Source of the DNA: Macrophomina tecta
Taxonomy: Eukaryota; Ascomycota; Dothideomycetes; Botryosphaeriales; Botryosphaeriaceae
DNA: 64,000 nucleotides
Direction: 5' to 3'
NCBI GenBank assembly: GCA_024180945.1
Contig: JAKSGN010000005.1
Coordinates: 2,542,001 to 2,606,000, forward strand
Position 1 is the first letter of the stretch; every line of letters starts with the position of its first letter. Of the stretch, positions 1-11,487 are shown piece by piece. Under the pieces are notes generated by a model that had not been told where the DNA came from, made no database searches, and was given only the letters and a program-made list of their open reading frames with translations. Position numbers and translations under genes: made by a program.

Positions 1-307
1 ATTCGTACATGAACTACGCTGATTCATCCGTAAAACCCATATGCCGCTGTCACTCATTGCCGGCATGTGAATCTACACTTTGCTCTCTCTGAGTAAGTTG
101 TGGGACTCCCGAGTCGCGCGTGGCGTCCGAGGCAGCATAGTTTTCTCTGACACCATAATGCTCCACGACTTCGTAATCAGATGCAACTCAGACCAAGTGA
201 CATAAGAAGATGGTGAAATTCCTACTTATCGATCAGAACTTTGCCAAAACCCTTCGACCCTCCTCAACCCGTAATTTTGTGAACGCCCACTTTTGCAGTA
301 TTGAAAG

Positions 308-1956
308 ATGGCGAGAAACGCGAGTGTACCTGTTGCAGACGATGCCCACCATCCAGGTGAGTAATTCTTTGAACTTGAACGACAGGAACTGATCTTGTGG
401 ACAGTCAGGTGGTATCGCTCAACCTTTTACAACATGACAATCCTTGGTTTGTGCATCTGTCTGCGCCAGGTATCTGGATCGCCATGAACTCACTGGGCGC
501 GGGTGGTGCGGCTTCCCCGAAGGTGGTCAATGCGGCCAATGCCCTGACGTTCTGCCTCATGGTGGTCTCTTGCTATTTCTCCAGCGTCATTGTTCACTAT
601 ATCGGGATCAAGGGGTCGCTCATTTTTGGAACGTTAGAAGAATGATTATTGCTCGTGAATAGATGGTTACTAAGGCTTTTATAGTCTGGGCTACGCACCC
701 TTCGCCGCTGGCCTATACACCAACAACCGCTACGGCACAAACTGGCTGATGCTCTTCGGCGCCGCACTCTGTGGTATTTCCGCAGGCGTGTTCTGGATGG
801 CTGAAGCCGCCATTGCCATTGCGTACTCAGAGCCCTGGAATAAAGGCAAAGCATTGGGCTACTGGCTTACATACCGCCTTTCGGGTCAAATCATCGGCGG
901 AGCAATCAACCTCGGCATCAACGTGAACAACGACAAGGCGGGAAAAGTTTCGTATACCGTCTTTATTGTGTTTATTGCCATTCAGGTTGCCGGTCCGTTC
1001 GTCGCGTTGCTTCTAACAAACCTGCTGCTGTTGAGCGGAAGGATGGGAAGAAGGTCAGCTTGTCCATTGTCGAGAATCCGTGGTATGAGATCAAGGCGAC
1101 TACGCGGAATTTCTTCACCCCAAAGTTCCTGCTCATCGTCCTCTTCATTGGCCAGGCGGTCTTCTCAGAGGCCGTATTCTTTACATATCTTGCTAGTGAG
1201 TCTGGCTATTCCTCATCAAGCGATTCCATCAGCTGACAGGAGCAGCCTGGTTCACCGTCCGCTCCAGAGCCTTGGGATCATTCCTTTCCGGTATGGTCGC
1301 TGTCATATCCGGCAATATCCTTGGCGTAAGCTTAAATCTTCTGACCTGCTCGCAACAAGGCTGATAGATGTTTCCAGCACTGGCTCGACCGTTCGAAAGC
1401 GTCTCTCAAGGCCCGCACCAGGAGCACATTCTTCCTTCTCGTCGTGCTCCAGGGTGCATGGTGGACGTGGGCCACAGTCCTCGTCTCCAGGTTCCGCCAC
1501 ACCCGGCCAACATATGATTGGTCCGATGCAGCATTCGGTTCCGCTTTCGGCGTCTACATCATGCTCACCATCGGATTCCAGCTAAATTACTTGTTTCTGT
1601 TGGCCACAAGCGATTTTCAGTGGAGATTCAAACAATACTGACTGAATCTCAGATACTTCATCGTCACCCACCTAGCCGAGGGCGAGGAGGAGGTCATCAG
1701 ATACGCGGCGCTGCTCCGAGGTGTCGAGTCCGCGTGGCAGGCTGTCAGCTACGGCTTGACCTCGTTGCCACTCTTCGCGGAAGTCGGCGGAGTCTACTTT
1801 ACGTTTGTTCTTTGGGGCGCATCTATCTACCCGGCCTGGCTCGTGTTGAGGCATTTCGGTCGCAAGGCATTGGATGTCGCGGCTGTTGGTGCGGGAGAGT
1901 CGAGCGAGAGCGATACGACCGAGGTGAATGTGGAACCCAAGACGTCAGCCATTTGA
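308..1956 (+). CDS. UNC-93-like major facilitator membrane protein, frame broken twice
   Basis: Multi-pass membrane protein of the fungal UNC-93-like branch of the major facilitator superfamily; the substrate is unknown. The start at 308 gives a short hydrophilic N-terminus (MARNASVPVADD). Introns are visible at 357-404, 633-684, 1196 to about 1245, 1325-1367 and 1599-1650. Family landmarks include RWYRSTFYN, APGIWIAMNSLGAGGA, ALTFCLMVVSCYFS, FTVRSRALGSFLSGMVAV and RYAALLRGVESAWQAVSYG. Two single-base deletions interrupt the frame, near 463-465 (just before APGIW) and near 1015-1020 (a short A run just before KPAAVERKDG). No other stop falls in about 450 codons, so either the gene is very recently broken or the assembly has indel errors. 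The C-terminus is acidic and Ser/Glu-rich, as is usual in the family. The family call is confident; intactness is not. Confidence 0.8.
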
Positions 1957-3196
1957 GAAAGTTTATGAGATACACTTTCATAGTGGCTGTGGCTTGCGCA
2001 ACTGATCTTGCTCGGGAATTATGACCCTTGGTGCTTACGAGGTAACGTGGGGCATTCCGTAGCAACCAGCTTAGAGGAGGGTCAACTAGTAAGGGAAGTC
2101 TTAAAGTAAAGAAACTTACGCCTTAAGCGCACAGATTTACCAATTGAAGGAAGCTTGCTCCGATCACACAACTCCTTTTCGGAATCCTCGTTTTGATCGT
2201 GCTAATTAGCCAAAGCGTTTCTGTCGGTGGGTAAGTCCTCATATCTATATGAACCGGAGGAAAATGTTGTTGCCGCGTTCGGTTGTGGCTGCGCCATACT
2301 GTGCGATTTCGACTTCCCAGACCGTTCAAGCATCGACGCAAAAGTCTACTGCAAGCTCTCTTTGAAGTGCTAGACATTTCAGGTATTTGGCCGGCACAGT
2401 GAAAGTGAGTGATATTTTCCGTCCCGTGACCACTGGGCAACGCAGCTATATTTGGCACTGGACACGTAGCTGCCCGCATACGGGTCGAGATACGAGTACG
2501 GAATTCCGCCGCCGGGAACGGCAGAAGCTGAAGAACATAACCAATCGCAATTTGCCGAGAGCCACCGAGCCAGTAATTCATCCTGAAAAGCCTCGCGATC
2601 TAGCTGCCGGCAAAACTATGGGAAGCGGTTGGAAACGGCAGAGAAAGTACGCAGATGCGTGGAGTAACTGTCATCACCTTCCATGAACGGAAGATTTCGA
2701 GCGGCATATATGCGGTCCGATAAGCTCTATTGGTCTCCCAGAAAGAATGACGGTGCAGAAGATGATCGTCAACGATTGGATTAGCCGGAGTATGCGGTCC
2801 GGGCGATCCGCGCTAACTCCCGGGTTATGGTGTATAGAGTGATCGATGATGTATGCTCAGAGTTTAAATACGATGAACAACGGCGATGCACCTAGCTTAC
2901 AGCCGTTGTAGCAGCCTATGGGCTCAATTAGACCTAAAAAAAAAAAAAAAAAAAAAAAAACACGAGTACAGCACCACCGTCGTCGTATATGGCACTGCCA
3001 CGCGTACCCACTTTCACCTTATGCCGTACTATAGGAGAAATGTATTTTTAGTCTTTGCGCGAGTATTTATATCCCCAAGCTGAGAAGAGGGTAGACATAG
3101 CATCGAACTCCAGCGCTTCTTCTCTTCCATTCGCACATTGCACCCGATCCATCGTCAAGAAACCCTCATCTACCTTACTCAAAATCGACAGCCATC
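1957..3196. other. Intergenic region with poly(A) tract and two CGGTCCG sites
   Basis: No convincing gene is visible. Overlapping ORFs on both strands (2123-2581 minus, 2387-2686 plus) resemble no family. An uninterrupted A25 tract lies at 2936-2960. Two copies of TATGCGGTCCG lie around 2711-2719 and 2793-2801, the same core seen upstream of the terpenoid cluster genes. The last 150 bases contain a TATTTATA-like box at about 3063-3071 and are pyrimidine-rich up to the ATG of the small secreted protein at 3197. Confidence 0.5.
2936..2960 (+). repeat. Poly(A) homopolymer, 25 nt
   Basis: Uninterrupted run of 25 adenines in the intergenic region. Similar A or T runs lie near 28590, 52526, 57750 and 58607. 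It could be a retroposed tail, but no recognisable body or target-site duplication is seen beside it. Confidence 0.9.
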
Positions 3197-3711
3197 ATGC
3201 GTTCTCTTGCTGCCTTCGCTTTGTCCCTTGGCCTTACCGCTGCTGGAGTTGCGAAAGTTCCTGCGGTCGAGCAAGCCCAAATTGAGAATTTCTACTACAA
3301 GATCTTCCCAACGGGTGCCTACGTCAACTACGTAACATTTTCCGTTTCGGCAGATGGCATATACACGACCTGTACCCGGGATGGCTCGGTCCTGACTGAT
3401 GTGTACAACAAGTGCGACGACGACCGTGTGTACTTCCGTCTTGATAAGGACACGGCGAACATTTATGTCAGGGTACAAATTGACGGGTAAGTTGTCAATC
3501 ATCCGGTGCCACACAACATCGCTTGGCGCATGCATTTCGTGGAAACTTCAGGCGAACATTGTGAAAATTGATCCAGTCGCTAATTCTTCTATCAAAATAC
3601 AGATGCTGCCTTAGCGGACAAAGCTCTTTCAGCCCATCGGGCACGGATGATGGATGGATCGTTCCCAGCATTGGAATTCAGTTGTCGGATCAGGGTGATT
3701 TGTGCCTCTAA
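3197..3711 (+). CDS. Small secreted cysteine-containing protein
   Basis: Predicted 132-residue secreted protein of unknown function. Exon 1 (3197-3486) opens with a clear signal peptide, MRSLAAFALSLGLTAAGVA, with likely cleavage near residue 18-20. A 116-nt intron (3487-3602, GTAAGT...CAG) joins it to exon 2 (3603-3711), ending in LCL-stop; the exon sum is exactly divisible by three. The mature part is about 110 residues with five cysteines (TTCTRDG, KCDDD, a CC pair, and the last one two residues from the end). It is rich in beta-prone and aromatic residues, the general form of small secreted effector or AA1-like proteins. No homologue is recognised with certainty, so effector status is only an inference from size and secretion. 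Confidence 0.75.
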
Positions 3712-5063
3712 GGCTCAAAAGACCTGCGGCGATCATTTGAGACAGATTGTCTTTTACTTTAGAGTTCCGGCAAAAACGTGAGTTACGAGTTAAAAACTCG
3801 TCATTCCATGTATAAATATGATATATGAGTGTAACTTGTGCCTGCGTGTTGAAGTTCTAAGATTCATGGTATGACCGGGCCACAGACTTATCTCACAGCT
3901 AGTTCCCTTCCTCTAATCTCACCGATACCGCTCCGTTGTTTGCGGTGTGAAGGTGCGGCCAAGGCATACAGAAAAGGCTAACCCGCCCGAAACAGCTTCT
4001 CTGCTTCTGATAATATACCGGTAGCATAAGTGTATGTCGATCACCGGACGATTTGCTTCCATCGTCGGCTTTTTCTGTATTAATCTCTACTTCATGCAAC
4101 GGCAAGCCCCTGCACGACACCAAATCTTGAACTGCCTCATAGTATTTCAAAAGTCCCTAATCTCACAGGCGTGCACCGTCTCAATCCCAGCAGTCACTGT
4201 CTTCACCTGCGTGCCGGGGTCGGCATTATTCAAGGTTTCACAACAAACCACTTGCATGAAGTTCAATTCTAGTAAATGTAGGCAGTTTTAGTGTTTCATT
4301 GGGCATGAGCTTCACGACACGCCCGAAGCCATCCCCGAATACTGTTGTAGCCTGCATACGAATCTCGTAAGCGGACATTTGGGCCACCTTCATCGGATCG
4401 GAACTCAAAGACCCCTGTAATTGAGTTCAACAGCTGATCACAGTTTTCCTCATAATCAGTGATCAGCCAAGTAGGACATTGTTGATTTCCAGCCTCAGGA
4501 GTGAAGTCGATTGACCGAGCAGCTATCACAGCCTCTATGGAAGTCGGTTCATATGTTGGAGTGGATTAATGCAGGGTAAGAACCGAGGAGATGATAAAGC
4601 ATAGTCGACACTGGCTTTCCGGGCGCCTCGTATTGTGTCAGACTGCGAGATGTTGAAGTTGGTGGATAAGGAATGAGATACTTGGTGGTGAGCAGTAGTA
4701 GGAGAGGGATACCATCTTACACCTGCTACTGCAAAGCTACACTGCTAAGCCTTAAGCACACGGATATTCCAACATCAGAACACGCCGGCATATGTCCATT
4801 AAAGGCCGCAAGATCAGCTAGCCTCCCAAGACATAGCAGCTTCTCGCGCACTTAGATCCTGTAACCATAGCGCAACTGTGGAAGGAATCCTAAAGGCATT
4901 GGGCATATCTCGAAGTTATAAGAAAACAAGTTCTTTTCCAGAGGTATTTCCACTCCAACAAACTCCACACCGCGTTTTGAAAAGCATGGTGGGGAAGAAA
5001 AGCCACGTGGCTCCTGGCTTCCATCTTCGGCTACTATTGTGACTGTTTGAACAAGCAAGAGTA
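3712..5063. other. Gene-poor interval with one weak ORF fragment
   Basis: No firm gene is seen. The best candidate is a 77-codon open stretch on the minus strand at 4296-4529, with a cysteine-containing, protein-like composition (QQCPTWLITDYEENCDQLL) that stays open somewhat upstream. It could be the terminal exon of a small protein or a relic. It matches no family I recognise, and no signal peptide exon could be placed. Confidence 0.3.
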
Positions 5064-6440
5064 TCAATGCCTGCTCCAGATTGACTTCTGGACCGACGGC
5101 ACATTCACGAACGCCCTTAAATCTTCCACGAATACATCCGGCTGTTCAAATGAGGAGAAGTGGCCGCCGTTCTCGTACTCCCTCCAGAACTGTATGTTCG
5201 CGGCCTGTTGTGCCCAATCCCGGGGGCACTTTAGAGAACTCAGTCAACTCAGCTTCATCAACTGCGAGGCTCGACAACTTGGATGGAGTTGTTCTTTGGC
5301 ATACATGCTCACACCAGTGGGCACAGACACATAAGCCTCGAATGTCTTCTCTGATTCACGCCTTGCTGGGTTGAATGCTTCGCGGTAGAAGCGAAGTGCG
5401 GGTATTGCGCCGTGCACCCAGTGCATCATGACGAAAGTGATCAAGTCATTATCGCTGTAACGCCTCATGCACATCAACTCAGTCATGGAACTTCTCGAAA
5501 AACCATGCCAGCAACCCGACCGGCGAATCACCCAAGCCGAGGCCCAAAGTCTGCGGGCGCGTCCTCTGCTGCTCCAGATACCCGCTCTGGTCGGTCTCGA
5601 AGTTCCGCCGCACCGCCTCGCGTTCGAAGTCTGAATAGAACAAGCCCGCGAGACACCACCGAAGGTACGCCAGCGGCGTCTTGAGAAGTGTTGGCGGCGG
5701 AACTGGGAATATATTGAGATGCTGCGCGCGGACGACACCGGGGTACTGTATGGCGATAGAGCGGGGTAATAAAGGAGCCGAAGTCTCCACCTTGAGTCAC
5801 GAACCATGGATAACCAAGGACGTCCGTCATGAGGATCTTGAAAGCGCGTGCGACGGCTTCTGGGCCCACGCCGGATTTGTATGGGGCCGGTGAGAAGCCG
5901 AAGCCTGGTATTGATGGGGGCTACGAGGTGGAATGCTTGGTCTTGATCTTCTTTGGGTTTGGTCAATTTGTCTACGACCTTGACTGCCTCGACAAATGAG
6001 CCTGGCCAGCCGTGCGAGAAGAGCAGAGGAATTGCATGTTCGCATTTCGACCTGGTATGCGTGAAGTGGAGGATGAGAGGTCCATAGCCGGGGACCTCGA
6101 TTTTTACGAGGTAGTGGTTGAAGGCTTCGTTCAGTCGCTTCTGTCAAATAGTCAGTCTCGTGTTGCAAGAACGGCCATGGCAGCCCAAAACAGCTTTACT
6201 GACTTCTTGCTTCTCCCAGTCGTAATTATCTTTCCGGTATTCGGCAAGCTCTTTTACTCTGAACACCTTCGCGCCTTGAGACCAGTCATCGCGGTCGAAG
6301 TCGGTGCGCTCTTCGGGAAATCGGGCTAGAGAGAGCTTCTGCTTTGTGATTTCCAGAAACTTGGAATCGAGAGTGATTCTCCAATGGATGGGCTTGCCGA
6401 ACTTGAGTTTCTCGAGGGGAACCGGAGCCTTGAGAGACAT
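5064..6440 (-). pseudogene. Epoxide hydrolase (EHN plus alpha/beta hydrolase), frameshifted
   Basis: Microsomal-type epoxide hydrolase, which opens epoxides to diols through an Asp-ester intermediate. The start at 6440 gives MSLKAPVPLEKLKFG, leading into the EHN domain (FPEERTDFDRDDWSQGAKV). One intron runs from about 6201 to 6140 (GTCAGT...ACAG). Family residues are visible: the oxyanion motif HGWP, the nucleophile region GGDFGSF (GGDWG in most relatives), the lid region DLITFVMMHWVHGA and the general-base motif GGHFSSFEQPD near the C-terminus. The frame is broken at least three times: one extra A near 5908-5914 (before IPGFGFSP), one extra C in a C run near 5760-5766 (before RSIAIQYPG) and a shift with stops near 5470-5490. 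The last catalytic block (5064-5230) is also out of frame with what precedes it. It is divergently paired with the damaged Baeyer-Villiger gene, suggesting a lost two-step oxidation function. Confidence 0.8.
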
Positions 6441-7160
6441 TTTCAGAGAGCGACGAACGTTGTGCTTGATCAGGAAGGATGTAGATGTGTTGGTGGGCTG
6501 TAGTGAAGGCAGTAAGCGAGATGGGTACTGTCCGTAAATAGAGCCGTTGCTTTTGTGAGGGAAGTACTGCGTCACCAGTGAGTTGCCATCGTCGCTGCCC
6601 GGAAGAGGGCAAGTGCTAAGCGCAAGCACCCGGGCGGGGATGTTTGGCCTGTTTAAAGCTTAATCGCAAGCGCAACCGCCACGCCGCTAATCATACCCCA
6701 TACTTACTACATCAGTGACTCTAGCCTTCACAACTGGTGTTTCTGGTGAGCGGCTAGGCTTTCCAAGTTTGGTAATTGCACGAAGGCTTTCGCGCCCACA
6801 GCTCTGTAAGCGCACCCATGGCGCATCATTGAAGGCGCAATCTGTGGCGTCCCCAGACGGGGTAAAAGAGAGCCAGGACTGGAAATGGAAGGCTGAGGCA
6901 CGAGGATCCCCGATGCCTCCACATTTTAAGTGGTCGCGGTACCTCCTACTGCTGATCGACGGTAAAGGAGAACGAGTATGAGTTAAAGGCAGGTGCCTCT
7001 GTAGGTTATGAAGAGGAGCTCGGCATAAACATTCGATCAACTACTACTTCAATCTCCTCGCCCCAACCGCGCTTGCTCAAGACGTTAACGGTCCTGTTGT
7101 TCGATCTTGCCAACATCTCTTGTACATACATTTCATTTTGAACAACGAAAGCCATTCATC
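6441..7160. promoter_or_regulatory. Shared upstream region of the epoxide hydrolase and BVMO genes
   Basis: About 720 bases between two divergent genes, so probably a bidirectional promoter in the ancestral state. Overlapping ORFs (6687-7040 minus, 6715-6981 plus) look random. No CGGTCCG site was found here, which argues that this pair is not co-regulated with the terpenoid cluster by that motif. Confidence 0.4.
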
Positions 7161-8693
7161 ATGGCCCACTCACAAGAAATCATCATCATCGGGGGAGGTA
7201 TCGCCGGGACCTGCATGGCTATGCAGCTCAAACGACTACTGGGCCATGATAACTTCACCCTGTACAAGAAATGAGACAATATTGGCGGCACCTGGTGGCA
7301 CAATCGTTATCCGGCCTGCGCGTGCGACATTCCAAGCCACTTCTATTCACACAGGTTTGCGTTGAAACACAATTGGACGACAATGTACCCAGGACGAGAT
7401 GAACTTCATAAATGTAATTGTGTTCCACCGTTTCGCCACATTCTGCATGATCCCTGACACTGACCGATCTAGAAGATTTTTTCTCCGTCGCTGAGGACCT
7501 TGGCATTTTACCACATTGCCGATTGAACAAATTGTGCAGGAGCCTAGTTTGGGACTCTCAGCGTTTGCTCTGGGTCTGCGCATTCGAAGACACCTTGTCA
7601 GGAGAAAACATTGTTCATGAGGAGCCCGTCGTTGTTAGCGCAATCGACACCCTCGACCGGCCTTCTATTCCGAGCATTGAGGGTGCGTCTGAGTTCGAGG
7701 CGTCTGCATTACACAGTGCGAGGGGGGACAAATCGGTACAAATGAAGGACAAGAACATCGTAGTTCTCGGGAACGGAGCTTCTGCTACACAGTTTATCCT
7801 GGAGCTGGTGAAAGCAGTAGGCCCGAAAGGGACAGTTGTCCAGCTTGTGAAGAGCGCTCACTAGTGGACGATGAGGGCAGGCCTTTCTATCATAAATGGA
7901 CTCGATAAGTGCTGACAGTGTTATAGGGAAACCAGAAATTCTCGGCTTGGTGGAAAGTGCTCATGAAATACGTTCCCCTGGCAGCTCGAAAGTGTCTTCT
8001 ATTCCTTCCAAATGAACAATAATGGCGCAAAATTGCGGCAAAAAAATCAGAGATGCGACCTATCAATATATCGACTACGAAGCGCCAGCGCAGTACCGAG
8101 AGATGCTCAGGCCTGACTACGAACCGGGCTGCAAACGCCGTGTCAACACCAATACCTACTTCGCCTGCCTGCACTCTCCACAAATGCATCTGGCAAAAGA
8201 GCGCGCCACCAAACCTGGACCACGCCATGTCGAGACCGAGGCCGGTGTGCAGTACCCGGCAGATATCATCATCTACGCCACTGGTTCCCTGACCCAGGAA
8301 TGGCTGTTTCCCATGGAAGTCAGAGGTGAAGGCGGGCGAAACATTCATGACGTCTGGGATGCAGCCGGAAGGGCGGAGGCGTATAGGGGCACCGTCATCA
8401 ATGGGTTTGCAAATTTCTTCGTCCTCTATGGACCTAATGCCGCTACTGGGCAGCACTCGGTCATCTTCCATTCTGAGTGCCAGATCAACTACACCTGCCG
8501 TCTCCTGAAGCCAGTCCTGATGGGGTCGGCGAAATCGATCATGGTCAAGCCCGAGGCGCAGAAAACGGAACTTGCGCGGGTGCATGATACACTGAAGGGC
8601 CTCGTGTACAACGCTGGGTGCAGTAGCTGGTCGATGGACCCGGTGACGAAGAAGGCCACTTTCATCTACCCAGACCACACGTACAAGTACTAG
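7161..8693 (+). pseudogene. Flavin monooxygenase of the Baeyer-Villiger type, degraded
   Basis: Would have inserted oxygen next to a ketone using FAD and NADPH. The start at 7161 gives MAHSQEIIIIGGGIAGT, the FAD-binding glycine motif. Further landmarks are NIGGTWWHNRYP, ACACDIPSH, the NADPH motif GNGASATQF, YEPGCKRRV, DIIIYATGS and FFVLYGPNAATGQHSV. One intron spans roughly 7421-7475. Damage: an in-frame TGA at 7272-7274 (most simply CGA to TGA), an in-frame TAG at 7862-7864, and a one-base expansion of an A run near 8038-8045 that shifts the frame. The BVMO fingerprint FxGxxxHxxxW appears as FEASALHSARGD, so the Gly and the Trp are replaced. Length and domain order are otherwise normal. With two stops, a shift and lost fingerprint residues, genuine pseudogenisation is more likely here than pure assembly error. 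Confidence 0.85.
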
Positions 8694-9039
8694 ATACGGA
8701 CAATTTCCCCTCGCTGGAATGACTTTGAGATCAGATCCGATTCTGGTGGTGGACGTTGCTCCGAATTACGGGGGCGGTTTCCTTTGCTTTTTGGACTGGG
8801 AACGACAGCTCTCGGTTGGGCCTTGGTACCACTTGATGGACGTCAGGTGATTCGAAAGGCTTTACATGTCAATATTCTGGGCTCTATCATGTTATAGATG
8901 GTTTGAAGGCTACGGTGCGGGTGCACATCTACGGCTGCCGCTAAGCTGAATAATCACTGCTTGTCTAAAAGTTCGTTCTAAAGGGCCTTGCAATACGAAA
9001 ATTTGTGTACTCCATGCTGAACGTGGTACCGCAGTATTT
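8694..9039. other. Convergent intergenic spacer
   Basis: About 350 bases between the 3' ends of the BVMO pseudogene and the flavin oxidase gene. I see no ORF, repeat or RNA gene in it; it presumably holds both polyadenylation regions. Confidence 0.5.
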
Positions 9040-10845
9040 CTAAGCTTTGATCCACCTCCACATCCACCGCTGATTGAGTTCCTTTGCCTCGTTCACCAAA
9101 CCCAACTCAAGCAACAGCTGCACTGATCCTCTCACAGCTGAGTGGAGTGAAGAGCTCACCCAGGCATGCGTCGGCGCCGTATGCTCCCCGATAAAGATCG
9201 TATTGTGCTCTGTCCGATGGTAGGCTGGAATATAGAGCTTGTGCTGCTCCACGTCTGGCCGGCACCACGCCGTCGCAGTTTGTTCGTCCTGCAGCCAGCA
9301 TAATCTCTCATACTCCCCTGTATACAACTCTCTCGCCTCTTCGCCATGCAGGCTCACAACCGCATCCAGGACCGTCTGCACGTGCTCCTCATCCGAGAAA
9401 CTGGCGAACCGGTCGCTCCAGTCGCCGCCGCGGTAGTGCATTATCAGGCCGGGGCGGCTCTCATTCAGGCCGTAGACGGGGTAGTACAGCGCGCCGACGG
9501 CGGGGCTCGGCGGCGTCGAGTATCCGCCGAAAATGGGGCGCGGGCCGCGCTCCCAGAAGCGTGATGAGAAGAGCAGCGCCACTTTGCAGGCCGACTTGAA
9601 GCGCAAGCCGGCTTCGCTGATGGCGCGGCCGAGGACGGAGGAGAATGTGGGGAGGTCCATGAAGCGTGTCATGGTGAAGGGGACAGCCATGATGGTGTAG
9701 TTGTAGTCTTTTGATTCGTGGGTCCTGTTTGACGTGCTCGGATACCATGATAGGCGGGTGCGAGTAACGCCGGTGGAATCGTGGATTGGCGTGAGCTTCC
9801 TGATCTTGCGGTTGAGTGTGAGTCTGTCGCTTATGTGCGGGAGGAAGGCGTCTGACATGCGGTTGAAGCCGCCGTCGATGCATTTCCATTCGGTTTCGCC
9901 AAGGGCGCTGCTGCTTCCGTCCAGCCCGAGGTTGGAGTTGTGGTGCATCTCGTCCCAGAACACGTCGTAGTCGCCGGCTGTCCAGATGGCGTCGGTGGTG
10001 TCCTCATCGGCGTGAAAGACGTGACGCATCAGTGACTGCTCGCTCCAGTCGTCAAGACCTTGGTCCATGGCCTGTTTATGAGCACGCCAGACGTCCTTTT
10101 GGATGGACTTGAGCGTCTGTTTGCTTTTCAGTATGGCATCCATTTGTGCCTTAGTTGCATTATACTCCCAAGTTGATAATGGTGCAAGCTTTGCAAGGCT
10201 GGGGTCTTCCTGAATTTCCGCACGGGTCGGAATACTTCCGTCTGAGTGTCTGCCTGTGCCAAGGCCAAGAAGCTCATTAGGATGATGTTGTATCCAAGGG
10301 ATGAAATCAATCTTCCACTCGGACCTATTACCATTCATGATGTTGAGGGTTTCAGCTAGCTGCCAGACCATACGATGATCAGTGTAATCGACAGTCTCGC
10401 CGTCCTTATATGTGACGCTGTATGGAAGTCTCATAGGCCCCATTTCAGCCCACTCCTGGGTGCCGCCGACGTACTTGGTCCTGAATCTTCCACCGACACG
10501 GTCGCTGGCCTCGATTATTTCCCAGTTGTGGACGCCAACACTGTCGAGCATGAGGGCGGTGGCCAGACCAGAAATCCCTCCGCCAACGATGGCAATGGAA
10601 GCACTTTTGGCGAAAGAGTCGGATGGATGCGTATCGGTGGAATTTGCGACGGTCGGAATTGCTGCAACGCCGTCGAACCAAGCACCGAGAGCATCAAAAT
10701 CTTGTAGCAACGGCCATTTTTCCAGACTAAGCGTCGACTCTGCAATGATGGGCATTGGGAAAGCCCATAGAACAGCTGCGAAGGCCGGCGCATGTGAGAT
10801 AGTCGGAAACTGCATTATGATGAAGGTCAGTTTCGGCGCATGCAA
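9040..10845 (-). CDS. Secreted flavin amine oxidase, L-amino acid oxidase-like
   Basis: Intronless, intact 601-codon gene for an FAD-dependent amine oxidase that probably deaminates L-amino acids to keto acids, ammonia and peroxide. The FAD dinucleotide-binding motif IVGGGISGLATAL lies at about residues 86-98, followed by the usual acidic residue (IIEASDRVGGR). The C-terminal FAD motif is FIGEHTAPTHAWVSSSLHSA, near residue 555. The N-terminus is hydrophobic. The Met at residue 11 (MQFPTISHAPAFAAVLWAF) would give a better signal peptide than the first Met, so translation may start at 10815. Several Asn-x-Ser/Thr sites (NST, NRS, NAT, NRT, NYT, NES) fit secretion. It is fully open, in contrast to its damaged neighbours. 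No tie to the terpenoid cluster is evident. Confidence 0.85.
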   Translation of the reverse strand: MHAPKLTFIIMQFPTISHAPAFAAVLWAFPMPIIAESTLSLEKWPLLQDFDALGAWFDGVAAIPTVANSTDTHPSDSFAKSASIAIVGGGISGLATALMLDSVGVHNWEIIEASDRVGGRFRTKYVGGTQEWAEMGPMRLPYSVTYKDGETVDYTDHRMVWQLAETLNIMNGNRSEWKIDFIPWIQHHPNELLGLGTGRHSDGSIPTRAEIQEDPSLAKLAPLSTWEYNATKAQMDAILKSKQTLKSIQKDVWRAHKQAMDQGLDDWSEQSLMRHVFHADEDTTDAIWTAGDYDVFWDEMHHNSNLGLDGSSSALGETEWKCIDGGFNRMSDAFLPHISDRLTLNRKIRKLTPIHDSTGVTRTRLSWYPSTSNRTHESKDYNYTIMAVPFTMTRFMDLPTFSSVLGRAISEAGLRFKSACKVALLFSSRFWERGPRPIFGGYSTPPSPAVGALYYPVYGLNESRPGLIMHYRGGDWSDRFASFSDEEHVQTVLDAVVSLHGEEARELYTGEYERLCWLQDEQTATAWCRPDVEQHKLYIPAYHRTEHNTIFIGEHTAPTHAWVSSSLHSAVRGSVQLLLELGLVNEAKELNQRWMWRWIKA

Positions 10846-11487
10846 ATCGAAGGTGAAGACTGAAAGCTGCGTTTTGCTAGAAGGATCCTATGCTATTTTG
10901 CTTCGCCTTAACAATTACCTTGATGGGCAATTTGCAGGGATAAAAAGTTACTCTGATGTCCCGCGTCCACTCTAAACCATATCAGGCATGTGATGGCCCT
11001 GGCGTGTAACCGGTTCTGTGCTGATATTTGCTGTACCAGCGATTTGGGAAGCTGAGGAGTCAAAGAGAGACGACAAGGTACTTTTTGCGCTCTGACGCGG
11101 GCGTAAGTCGGTGTTCTGGCGATAAAACAGGTGCATATGATCATGGACAGTGCCGGTGTTTCAGCGAGGCGCGGCACATGAAAGAGATTCCAGGCGAAGG
11201 CAGTGCTAGCCGCCACTGGCTTCTGCTTCTTTGCTACTATGGTGAATACCTATTAGTTTATTTCCTTTTTTAGTTAGCGCCCACCCCTGCGATCTCCGAG
11301 GGATTCATCTCTTAAGGCTCTTATGTGCCATCATTGCCATTTCATTTTGTTGACTACAAGTGTGTGCGCCTGTGCTGTGCGCTCTGATTTTCGCGCTTCA
11401 ATTCGTCGATTTTCTTTTAGCAGCCGTCGATGCAAAGCCTGTCCTCCGGCTCCGGGCATTTTGATCAGAGATGAGTGTCTGCTCGTT
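10846..11487. other. Intergenic region upstream of the flavin oxidase
   Basis: About 640 bases between the start of the flavin amine oxidase and the 3' end of the split glycosyltransferase. No gene, repeat or RNA structure is recognised. It should contain the oxidase promoter. Confidence 0.4.

Noticed and set aside
2123..2686. 152-codon minus ORF and 99-codon plus ORF
   Set aside because: Overlapping, no signal peptide or domain, no splice-consistent extension, unlike any family I know.
5405..5510. An intron to explain the break between the two halves of the epoxide hydrolase
   Set aside because: No GT-AG pair of plausible length joins EKFHD to the SDNDLITF frame; a frameshift is the simpler reading.
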